Assembly (NCBI RefSeq): GCF_964355755.1
Contig: NC_092671.1
Location: 5,217,001-5,281,000 of the forward strand
Length of the DNA stretch: 64,000 bases
Reading direction: 5' to 3'
Origin: Antedon mediterranea
Taxonomy: Eukaryota; Echinodermata; Crinoidea; Comatulida; Antedonidae
Below the pieces are notes generated by a model. It was not told the DNA's origin. It did not search any database and was given only the letters and a program-made list of their open reading frames with translations. This document shows, piece after piece, positions 51,101 through 60,030 of this stretch (the stretch's first letter is position 1; every line of letters starts with the position of its first letter). The position numbers were made by a program, and so were the translations under genes.

Positions 51101-54100
51101 TCACTTTCAATGAAAGTTACTTTGTGGCGCTATAGTATCTTTGCTATCAATAAAACTACATTTTTTATACCTAAATTAAAATTTTCAGGAGTAATATCTA
51201 GCAGCATTCCTGGCGATTCTAAGGCATATCGACCTTCTTCCGTCAGGTCATCAACTGGAAAAGAAAAATGAATATTGTTAGTTTGATTCATAGCATTGTT
51301 TTATTTAAAATATTAATTGTTTTTATTTCAATTTATAATTAATGTTTTCTATTCATATTATAATGAAGACTCATTCTACTACCAGAACCATGAAGCGATT
51401 GAACCTGGGACCCTTGTCAATATTATATGGATAACAATTCTACTGTCTTAATGCTCAGCCACTCACTTGCTTGCTTGATAAGAGGAAAAATGATATATTG
51501 ATGATAGAGGGAGGAAAAGTAAGTAAGGTGCAAAAAAATTTTTGGATGCGCATATTTTGTTGTCAAACAAAATTATAACTATTTTGTTGTTTGGTTTATC
51601 ATTTACATTGATGTCAAATATCATGAATATTACCTTGGCTTGTTTATCCAATAAATGTTGTTTTTAAATATATAATATAAATATTAACACAGTAATTCAT
51701 ATCTCATATTAATTTAGCATAAAATAAATATTTCATAATATCTGAATATAGTATACTAGAGCCTACTAGGCAGCAGCTAACTGGCCATGGAAAATATAGG
51801 CTTAAATAAGTGAATTCTGCCTTTTCAGTCATGCATCCCAAATCTAATCAATTTGAATTTCATAACAAATCATTGTCCTGTCAGATCAAGTGGCCCAATA
51901 ATTTGACATTACTACACTTTGTTTACATACAATCACTCTATGCTGTTTGTTAATAGGGAACCTTCGGCGCTAATGCAGTTTCGTACCCACCCCTTAAAAT
52001 TACTCAAAATCTTCATCCAACCTACTCACGAGTTGTCTACAACATTCTGCAATCATAAAATTGTAAAAAATCGATAATTTTTTATTTAAAACTATTTTTA
52101 ATCAATTAATACTGAGCACCCTTCGGAAATACATCGCCAGCTTAGCTTCGCGAAAATCATCGCTAGGCCTGCCGATAAAAGTACGGAGGCCTCACAGGAC
52201 ATTAACTCTATTAATAGAGTAAACAGTTGCGTTCTATAGAGGGCGTAGTTACTAGCATTTAAAGCACGCGCCAAATAATTATAATTTTCATTTCCGACAT
52301 GCGTTTCGTATTTTTAATAAAGAAAATAAATACTATACAATTGCTGTATTCATCATTGTGGGTATCATCATAATTATGTTATGTTTTTAATTTGTTCTTT
52401 CATTTTACTAGTAGAATTTCACACAGAAAAGAAGATAAATATGGAACTGCTGACTCTTGAAGATATAAGTACTGACCAATTTTCCTCTGTTTTATTTTAT
52501 TTTACATTATGGTTTGTAAGTCAAATAAATAAATGAAATGAATAAAAAGAATTACAGTACTTCATTCCTGAGTTACATTGTTAATGTTATAACACAATAA
52601 TCAAGCTATGACGAATTAATTGTTTTAGTATTTGTTATCACTAGCTATACTAGAAACGCTAATGGTTTCCCTGTTTTAAGATTTTATAGAAGTATATTAT
52701 TGTTAATTAACATTTTTTATTCACCTATGAAAGACCTCTTCAAATACATGGAAATAGGAAATGCAACAAAAACAGAAAGAGAACAAAAACAGAAAGATAT
52801 AATTTATTGAAATGTAATGTACAGTAATACAATAATTATAATAAAAATGTTTTCCATCAATTAATTACTAGAATTTATTTTACTTCTGCTGACACTGAAT
52901 ACATCATTTCATGTCTTTCATTTCTTCTTTTTTATCTTCTTTCCTGTTGTGTTTATTAAAATAAAATCAAATAAAACATTAAATAATGAAGCAACTATTC
53001 ATTAATTTATTTCAACAATATTTTATGAGGGTGGTCCATCCAGCTGAAGCTGATCATTAGGGACCCTTACAAAAAATATAATTTGACAAGACAATAACAC
53101 ACAACATTCAAAATAAATAGAATTTCTAAAAATTAACAACATAATTAAACACAAAATATTTCTTTATGAAAAAAACTTAAAATCCGTTTCACGAGGAACA
53201 TGTAAAAAATATTTTATTATCGCCATAATATCATAACAGCGTCCTCTATAGATCGATGCCCTATGAGGCCTCCGTACTTTCATCGGCAGGCCTAGCGATG
53301 ATTTTCGCGAAGCTAAGCTGGCGATGGATTTCTGAAGGGTGCTCAATTATTATTTAATTGATTAAAAATAGTTATAAATAAGAAATTATCGATATTTTAC
53401 CATTTTATGCTTGCTGAATGCTGTAGACAACTCGTGAGTAGGCTAGATGAAGTATTGAAATCATTTTGAGTAATTTTAAGGGGTGGGTACGAAACTGCAT
53501 TAGCGCCGAACCTTCTATATAAATTATAAGCATGCAAATAAAAGAATGTTCTGATGAGTCAGTATGCTAAAATAACTAATTGACAGGCACTCGACACTGT
53601 ACTACTACTAGAATACCTCCAAAACACGGTAAACCCAAATCACAACAGCTCAAGGGGAGTGTCCTCTAAAACTATATTTAAGCAACTTTTCTACAATGAA
53701 CAGTACACAAAAATGGTATCAACCTTCTCTGTTGTCTTTTTCCTTTTTCCTACGCCCTAATGTTGTGACCATGTTGAGAAAAGACTCATCTTTTTTGTCC
53801 TTTTTCGGAGTGGTAGCCTTGGTTGGAGAGGTAGCCATGTTCGCCGACGAGTGGGAGTGTACGATCAAATTTCCATTGATATTTTTGTACAACAGCGCCC
53901 TCTATGCATTTATTTGACAGCATTATTTTCAGGCATTAATGTATGTCACCATTTATAATAGATTTTCTATTAGGCCTACTTAAACCATTTTCAAATAAAA
54001 GAATTTAACAAAACTATGGTAATTAGATCACTTTATATTAATTAAAATACTTCATATTACTATGGTAATTAAAATACTTCATTATCATTATTAGTTGATA

Positions 54101-54618
54101 TTCTTATATTTCTATTTATTTCACTTACCTGGGACACGAAAAAAAAGAAAACGTAATGTGATCGAATACAAGAAATAGTACAGAATCGTAACAAAAAAAA
54201 CTTTTACCTACATATTATACAATTAGCATAGGCCTACAGGTAGTTCCTAAGATACAAACATCTTATTTCAAAGTATTTCTTTTCTTAACGTGTCCTTCGG
54301 TTATTTTGTCCAAAATCAACACGGAAGACAACATAAATTTAATGTAGGCCTAATAAGCTAATTTAAAACACTATTATAATTATGTATTTACCGTTCAAAC
54401 AAATAAACCGTACAGCTATACGATCAAAACCATGGTTGCATGGAGTAAAGAATTTACTCCATGCTACAATGAAGAATTCTCCATGCCAGGCTACATAACA
54501 AAATAAACAATACATCCTCCTCTAAACGATGGTATCTCTTTTTTTTCTTACTTAAATCAATTATAATTACTATTAAAACAAAAAGAATAATACCTGAATT
54601 TGAATTCGAAGAAGCCAT
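42166..54618 (-). CDS. parv: Parvin (actin-binding CH-domain partner of integrin-linked kinase)
   Basis: Twelve minus-strand exons join in phase to 1098 nt (365 aa): 53838-53724, 51254-51171, 51027-50957, 50595-50493, 50336-50199, 49457-49342, 48979-48921, 48491-48472, 47617-47556, 46806-46636, 44869-44797, 42251-42166. Every junction is GT-AG. The length matches known parvins. The N-terminus (MATSPTK...KKDESFL...LGRRKKEK) is of parvin type. CH1 spans about residues 86-195 (starts KEVLIDWIN, ends SLAFHFKAP). CH2 spans about 250-365 and contains RDAFDTLFSHAPDK, LLMGLLEGYFVP and LKSTLRILYTMF. In animals, parvin binds ILK through CH2 within the ILK-PINCH-parvin complex at integrin adhesions and also contacts actin and paxillin. 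An alternative first exon lies at 54618-54594. Introns hold many repeats, but no coding exon is interrupted. Confidence 0.95.
45280..45335 (+). repeat. Fragment of the TTCCCACTAGAACGTAA foldback family
   Basis: AAGCTTGGTTCCCACTAGGA and the CCAATCACAAGC that follows match the left arm of the element at 28340-28520. The right arm is missing. Confidence 0.7.
45690..46478 (-). mobile_element. tRNA(Leu/Ser)-like SINE split by the hAT-like MITE
   Basis: On the minus strand an A-box-like word GAGTGGCCGAGCGG lies at 46455-46442 and a B-box-like GGTTTAAGGCTCC at 45736-45724. With the 651-bp insertion and one CTTTTA copy set aside, the boxes are about 60 nt apart, as in tRNAs with a long variable arm. 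The body continues towards lower coordinates, and its end is unclear. Confidence 0.5.
45785..46435. mobile_element. hAT-like MITE in a parvin intron (651 bp)
   Basis: The ends CAGCCCACGAA and TTCGTGGGCTG are inverted, with CTTTTA on both sides (45779-45784, 46436-46441). Subterminal GGTCGGCAA/TTGCCGACC palindromic words occur at both ends. CAG...CTG termini and a 5-8-bp duplication are typical of hAT elements. It interrupts a tRNA-derived retroposon on the minus strand. Confidence 0.72.
47855..48192. repeat. Tandem duplication, about 168 bp, in a parvin intron
   Basis: Two copies share ATTCAACTTTAT, AAGTTTTGCAAAACCAAAAC, GTGTCCTCTACAGAC (GCGTCC in copy 2), CTCGGCAGTCACA and GCCCACCATAA in the same order, starting at about 47855 and 48028. 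Confidence 0.85.
49101..49234. mobile_element. 'TCTGTCTACACTA' foldback MITE, copy 2 (parvin intron)
   Basis: It starts AAAGTTCTGTCTACACTATC and ends GTAAGACAGAGCTAT, with two ATATG(A/G)TAGTGATATGAC words inside. TA flanks are compatible with a TA target duplication. Confidence 0.75.
49493..49615. mobile_element. 'TCTGTCTACACTA' foldback MITE, copy 3 (parvin intron, rearranged)
   Basis: It starts AAGTTCTGTCTACACTATC, then ATGTGATGTGCCCATATATG. The rest runs inversely to copy 2 (CATATCACTACCATATATGG). Confidence 0.7.
49887..50189 (+). mobile_element. 5S-rRNA-derived SINE (SINE3-like)
   Basis: 49887-50003 resembles 5S rRNA over its length: ACGGC-ATAC near the start, then GATCATCGAAGTTAAGCAAC, GGGCCCGGT, TTGGATGGGAGACC and GGATGCTGTA, which cover the internal A box, intermediate element and C box. 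Many stem positions are changed, so it is not a functional 5S gene. A body of about 175 bp follows and ends in an A run at about 50178-50189, the hallmark of a 5S-headed SINE. It ends only about 10 bp from the splice donor of the parvin exon at 50199. Confidence 0.78.
51383..51475 (-). mobile_element. tRNA(Leu/Ser)-like retroposon head or tRNA pseudogene
   Basis: On the minus strand GAGTGGCTGAGC (51464-51453) and GGTTCAATCGC (51405-51395) match A- and B-box words 59 nt apart. The acceptor stem does not pair, so it is not a functional tRNA. Confidence 0.5.
51963..53510. mobile_element. Foldback element with about 230-255-bp inverted arms in parvin intron 1
   Basis: Both ends begin TTCGGCGCTAATGCAGTTTC. 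The left arm (51963-52192) and right arm (about 53256-53510) stay similar throughout, including GCGAAGCTAAGCTGGCGAT and CGGAGGCCTCA. The spacer (about 1.06 kb) holds no transposase. No clear target duplication was found. Confidence 0.78.
53724..53838 (-). CDS. parv: Parvin exon 1a (long N-terminus)
   Basis: ATG at 53838-53836 with A at -3. It encodes 38 codons plus one base and ends at the donor GAAG|GTTGAT, which is weaker than the other donors. The conserved KKDESFL...GRRKKEK stretch marks it as the genuine parvin N-terminus. No stop or acceptor was needed upstream, so it could carry the transcription start. Confidence 0.85.
53896..53902 (-). promoter_or_regulatory. GAGGGCG motif just upstream of parvin exon 1a
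   Basis: ATAGAGGGCGCTGTT on the minus strand lies 58 bp 5' of the parvin ATG. The same core recurs at eight other places in the window. It resembles the core of bilaterian CTCF-type sites; binding is not shown. Confidence 0.35.
54438..54464. repeat. Short perfect hairpin
   Basis: GCATGGAGTAAA and TTTACTCCATGC pair around a 3-nt centre, and a partial third copy (TTCTCCATGC) lies at about 54477. No function is inferred. Confidence 0.6.
54594..54618 (-). CDS. parv: Candidate alternative parvin exon 1b
   Basis: ATG at 54618-54616 (A at -3) encodes eight codons, MASSNSNS, plus one base, then the donor CAG|GTATTA. The phase equals that of exon 1a, so either can splice to the exon at 51254. The isoform would have 335 aa and lack the basic RRKKEK stretch. 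Support is the phase and splice site only; transcript data are needed. Confidence 0.5.
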
Positions 54619-54639
54619 GATGTGTATTCCTATTAGTCA

Positions 54640-55482
54640 ATGCCGCACCTACACACCTTTTCAAAGAATGAATGTTAATTATCCATTGTCCTCACACCTT
54701 TACAATCCAAACAATACTGGCCTAGTGTTCACAAGTATTTACAAATCAGAATTCGTCTTCAAATTTTGTTTATCTGATAAATAAATAATAAACTTAGGCT
54801 ATATATACAGGTACTGTAGTATGTTGGTAACTTTGGTCTTCTTTACACCCTAGTTATGCCGTTTTTGTTTCTTCAAGACCTTGAGTTCAGAACAGAATAG
54901 AAATAAGGAAGTTGTTAAGAATCAGGAAGGAAATCGTCTGCTACGTCGACTGGTTTCTGCTGGTTGCTATCGAATACTACTATTAAAAACTATTTATTAA
55001 TTATCGAAAGTTAACACGTTAATCGCCGTTAATAGCTGACATATTCGCCTAATTAGATAGTTTAAGATGAGCCATACAGATGCCTATAGGTATACCATGG
55101 ATGTTAATTTATACCTCCATGTGGTAGGCATGGTAGGCAAATATCATCTAGTTGACCTTTATGCAAAGTATTAAACTTTATTTCAATTATAACTTATACC
55201 CAATTGAATTTACATTATGTATGACAGAAGCAAACTTTGTGAAGGATAATGCAAATATGTAAATTAATTCTATATAAATATTCTTAAAGCCTGCATACGG
55301 TTTAATATTATTTATGCAAAAAAAACCTCAATGAGTGTAGTCAAAACTCAGAGGTTATGAGAAAATAATTGCCCTAATCTGACGTAATATGTACTTTATA
55401 CATTTGAGAATACTTGCGAAAAAAATCACAAGTAATTCTCGGGTGGGACTCGAACTTAGCTACCGTTCATATCTCTAGACCA
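54640..55482. other. Upstream flank of parvin
   Basis: No gene was supported. On the minus strand near 55437-55482 a B-box-like GTTCGAGTCCCACC and an A-box-like TGGTCTAGAGATATGA lie only about 28 nt apart, too close for a proper tRNA. Confidence 0.35.
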
Positions 55483-55554
55483 GCGTTTCGCAACCTTTTT
55501 TGACCGCTACCCCATGATCCAATTTTTGGGAATTCTCGCGACCCAACATTGTGT
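55483..55554 (+). mobile_element. Possible truncated hAT end
   Basis: CAGCGTTTCGCAACCTTTTTT followed by ACCCCATGATCC resembles the outer end of CAG-starting hAT MITEs. No matching complementary end was found downstream, so the call is weak. Confidence 0.3.
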
Positions 55555-55562
55555 ATTTGAGC

Positions 55563-56411
55563 GGTTTCGATCCAAGTCGGCCCTAAACCGTCTCGGCCAA
55601 AGTCAAGTCGGCCCCAAGTCAAGTCGGCCTCAAGTCAACTCGGCCTCAAGTCAACTCGGCCTCAAGTCAACTCGGCCTCACGTCAACTCGGCCAAAAAAT
55701 AATCGGTCAACTCGGCCCCGTTAAAGTATGGAACGCAAAAAGTGCAAATGAAGGGGATTGATAAAATAATATTTCTTCACAATTTTTTAACTATGAATAA
55801 TTCTGACTTTTAATGAACATTATTATTTAGACAATAATATATTTAGCAAAAAAAATAGGAATGATTTCACCAACTTTCCTTTATTTACGTTTAATAAAAT
55901 TTCGTAGCTGAGCCTCCCTGCGCGTTTGCCAGCTTTTTCGATATCTACAACTGCTACGTGTTTTCGCTGACCGGGGGATTCCCCTTTTTAAAAAACGCAA
56001 ATCATGCACAAAAACGATGTAGGCCTACGATCATTTTTTCTACGGCCAAATGGTGGAACGTAGGCCTCCGTCTTCGATTTCCTAAAATACGGTACCTGCA
56101 CGTGTTTTTTGTAACACGCGGGTACTTCTATTCATATTGGCAATGAGTTCATTTTTTTATATGATATTATATTTTTTATTTCTTCATTTTTTTTAAAACG
56201 TGGATAGTAAGAATCGTAATAATATTAAGCACTTTTTGCGTTCCATACTTTATTGTGGCCGAGTTGACCGATTAGTTTTTGGCCGAGTTGACGTGAGGCC
56301 GAGTTGACTTGAGGCCGAGTTGACTTGAGGCCGAGTTGACTTGGGGCCGACATGACGTGGGGCCGACTTGACTTTGGCCGAGACGGTTTGGGGCCGACTT
56401 GACCTGCACCC
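55563..56411. mobile_element. Foldback element with 16-bp repeat arms and 8-bp duplication (849 bp)
   Basis: ATTTGAGC lies at 55555-55562 and 56412-56419. Inside it, each arm (55563-55745, 56235-56411) contains AAGTCGGCCC, AAACCGTCTCGGCC and four to five tandem 16-mers of AAGTCAACTCGGCCTC type, then ACGCAAAAAGTGC. The right arm is the inverse. An 8-bp duplication fits hAT or related superfamilies. The core lacks a transposase. Confidence 0.8.
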
Positions 56412-56499
56412 ATTTGAGCTTACAGTCGGCGTCTTCCAAATCTATGTCATTTTACTCGCATTAAATAGCAATTAAGAACACAAAAAAAAACAACCTAAT

Positions 56500-56575
56500 T
56501 TTTTTTTTTTTTTCAAATTCAAATTCAAATATTCTTTATTCATCCTCTATCATGAAAATATACAACAACAATATA
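56500..56575 (-). mobile_element. Possible LINE/SINE 3' tail on the minus strand
   Basis: On the minus strand the sequence reads GAATAAAGAATATTTGAATTTGAATTTG and then a long A run (T run at about 56500-56513 on +). Repeats of this kind plus poly(A) are common at 3' ends of non-LTR retrotransposons. No reverse transcriptase was seen upstream. Confidence 0.35.
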
Positions 56576-58319
56576 TGAGAACATAAAAAAGATGAAAAGG
56601 AAACACATAAAAACTCAAAAGAGCTTGATTAGTTGTGTCCCCCTATGTCCCTAACTAGCCTAAAAAACTAAAACATAAATAATAAAAAAGCTAAATCCTG
56701 CAACAAGTATAATTTTTAAAATTATTTGTAAAATGATAATAAATGTCCTTTAAACAATGATAATTGATAACATACAAAACAATGCCACTTCTATTTGTGT
56801 GCCCCTTTTCACTATGATTTTCACACTTTGTTTAATTTGTTAAAACCATTCCAATTTCCAATGTGCTTCGATCGGCCCCTAAGGGGTGAGAGTATATCAA
56901 CATATTGAATGATTTCGCAAAAACGTTTATTGCCATTTTAATACTACAACGTGAAAATGAAATAATAGCTAGGGAAAGATATATAGAAAAAAGATATATT
57001 CTTTATTACGTACATTAAAAGTTATATGGTTTCTTATTATGTTTCATCACATTATGATTAAACGCCGTGTTTATAGGCCTACGTGTTAGAGTTATCAATT
57101 AAATTATCGATTAAGTAATAGATGGGACCACACGTAGAGCTTCTCCCGTTCATGGAATTTTCATGGTGGGCAAAAGTTGATGCATTGTAAATTGTTGTTG
57201 TAGAAAGATCTTGTACTGATGCAAATCCGTTGGTCTTTCTTAGGTGACTGTAGTTTTATGACGATATAATCATACATAACGAGAGAATGCAAAGTAAAAA
57301 ATGCAATTATTGTTAACTAAAATACATGTTTGTTTCTAACATAGACAGGGTACAGTTGAGAAAAAATGTTAAATTCAGAACGTGAAATTAAGATCTAATA
57401 CAGAAAGCTCTTATATTGATTAATGGAAATTTTAGTTTTACTGTCTAATATAACCAATTTATTTCATGAATATAAAAAAGGAAGATAAATATTATAATAA
57501 CAAATTGTTGCTATTAATTGCAAAACTTCGATTTTGTTGGTGTTGATAAGAAATTGTGCAAAGTTAATTGCATTGTTGTTACAGAGTATACTAAAATAAT
57601 ATGTTCATTGTAATTCTCTGTAAACTATAGCCTAAAGGTGAATGTTTCAATCATAATAATCATATTTTATACATCATCACATACATTGATGTACTAGAGA
57701 CGGATACTAGTATGCAGAGAGATGAACTGGCTGTCACAATCACAAAGAAGTTATGAATGAATCTAGTTAGTAAGTAAGTAAGTAAGTAAGTAAGTAACTC
57801 TAACCCCGGCCCTCTATAAAACGCTGCGAATCAACTGTTACATTTTCTTAGAACAAAACGTAGCCATTTAGAAATCGTATGAGCAGTCTGATTGTTCTAT
57901 TGACATGTCTGCGTCGCTGATTAATTGACAACAAAAATATATTTCTGAACAATTCTGTTTTAATTTCATCACAATCGGACTACAAAAAGTTCAATTTCTT
58001 ACGACCGGTAATTTTAAGTAGTTGGTAATATTAATAAAATATGCAATTTTTATATTTGAATGATCATATTGGCCTTCCACCTCCTGCCATTAAAAATTGC
58101 GTTAATCTATAGAATATTAAATTGTGCATTTTAACATGTATGTTTTTACCGCGCGTGTCTTGTGGTCACAAGTACAACAAACGTGTTTTTAATAATAGGC
58201 CCATGGTTTAAGCAGTGGTTTCTTCATAAATCTCCTTAATTATCAATGTGATTATATTTAACTTGCAGTGCCTGGTTATTGGCTAGTGGTTATATCATCC
58301 ATATCACATCCAATCACCT
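56576..58319. other. AT-rich intergenic sequence with a microsatellite
   Basis: There is an (AGTA)n tract at 57767-57797. Otherwise no gene or RNA was recognised. Confidence 0.45.
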
Positions 58320-58506
58320 ACTAGAAAACTCAGATCTAGAAAACTCAGATCTCAGATATATCTGACTTTTCTAGATCTAGAAAACTCAGATATATCTGAG
58401 TTTTCTAGATCTAGAAATCTCGGATATCTGACTTTTCTAGATCTAGAAAACTCAGATATCAAGATCTGGGTTTTCTAGTTCCAAAATGGAACTAGAAAAC
58501 TCAGAT
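58320..58506. repeat. Left array of AGATCTAGAAAACTCAGAT palindromic units
   Basis: About eight units in alternating orientation form TCTAGAAAACTCAGATAT/ATATCTGAGTTTTCTAGA hairpins. The array ends with a TTCTAGTTCCAAAATGGAACTAGAA hairpin. Confidence 0.88.
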
Positions 58507-58664
58507 CAGCATGTGATTGGTTGGTAGGTCATTTGGATCATTCCATTATTTATCAGAAGGTAGGTCATTTTGAAATATTAGAGTATTATTAAAACTGACG
58601 TTTTCTTACTAAAGGAAACACAGTGCATGTTACCGTTAAAATGTAGGTTTAAAAATTAGGTATG

Positions 58665-58756
58665 TACGAGTTGGTGTGGGTACGAGTTGGTTGAGGTACG
58701 AGTTAGCCAAGTTGGGAATAGGTACGAGTTATTTTGGGTACGAGTTGACCACTTCT
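58665..58756. repeat. GGTACGAGTTGG short repeats
   Basis: Five irregular copies of (G)GTACGAGTT(G/A) spaced 12-25 bp apart, between the two palindrome arrays. Confidence 0.75.
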
Positions 58757-59012
58757 AGCCTAGTAGTAGGGCGAGGCCTACTATTCGCGATACATCGCGA
58801 TAATGCCCACACGTTGAGCCTTGAATTGAGTTTGCTAGGCTAGGCCTAAATGCTAAGCCTACATTTTAAAAGGTGTATACTGTATTTCTTTATGATTTAA
58901 GTCGTAGGCTGCTACTACAAGTTACAATAATTATTATTATTAGTAAGAAAACGTATAATACTGTAGTATTTTAACCAAGCTACCCTCTATTAATAATGGA
59001 ACGATCCATATG

Positions 59013-59149
59013 ATGATCTGGGTTTTCTAGTCCCATTTTGGAACTAGACAACTCAGATATTGATATCTGAGTTTTGTAGATCTAGAAAACTCAGATATCT
59101 GAGTTTTCTAGATCAAGAAAAGTCAGATATCTGAGTTTTCTAGATCTAC
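59013..59149. repeat. Right array of AGATCTAGAAAACTCAGAT palindromic units
   Basis: Same words as at 58320-58506, starting with the TTCTAG-CCCATTTTGGAACTAGA hairpin. Together the arrays probably frame a single element of about 830 bp whose outer limits are unclear. Confidence 0.85.
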
Positions 59150-59601
59150 TAACACCCCAATCACCGGGCCTAATTGAATGGAAACTGCGATCCCTGATCC
59201 CGGATCCCGGATTGGCTGGCTATGTATAGTTGCGATACGTCACCACTGACTACTACTCTCTAGGGCTCGTTTCGTTTTGAAATGTAGACGCAAGCCGAAC
59301 TTAACCTTGAACAAACGAAGCTTAAAAGTACCTTGTCTATTATTGTATTTTTATTCCCACAAGAAGTAGACAACGATGAGTATGTAGATCATGATTACAC
59401 GTTGTAGCTACTACACTTAAGATTAGCCTACCAATAGGCCTACCGAGGCCTATATCAATGTCGGCAAATCATAGGGTTTACTAGTAAGCCTAGAAGGCCT
59501 AAGCCTAGTATCCTTGCTGATTTTGTAATTTATTTTACATGTAGGCTGAGATGTTTGTCTGAGATGTAGGGCTACTACAGGTCATGGTTTTTAAACCCAA
59601 A

Positions 59602-60030
59602 GCAGGCCCGTATGCAGCATTTATAATGGGGGGGGGGTGCGAGCGAAGCGAGCAACAATGGCTGGGGGCCAGGGGGCCGCCAAGGCCCCCCGGTCAGGGT
59701 CCAGGGGCCGAAGGCCCTGGAAAAATTTGCGTTATTTGACGTTCTAAAGACTGATGTAAGACTCTCTGTTGTGGCTTGGGCTAGTTGAACGATGGACACC
59801 AGAACTTAACGCTTTCATGAGATGAGGCCAACTCAGCAGGGGTGGCGCCAGGATCTTCCCGACGCGGGGGCTACATTCCCCGACGAGGGGGCTATGCGAG
59901 CGAAGCGAGCATCACTAGGCTGAGGGCCAGGGGGCGATTTTTTTTCCGTACGACAGTTCCTCCATCGGTTCGTTTCGGACTCAATCGACTCTCTTCGGTA
60001 TTCGGTAAAGTCAGCTCACTGATGCGTGAC
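59602..60030. repeat. GC-rich mosaic repeat (modules A and B)
   Basis: GCAGGCCCGTATGCAGC, a G run, GCGAGCGAAGCGAGC and GGGTCCAGGGGCCGAAGGCC form module A. Module B (59828-60030) repeats GCGAGCGAAGCGAGC and ends with CCATCGGTTCGTTTCGGACT. The base composition contrasts sharply with the AT-rich flanks. Confidence 0.7.
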
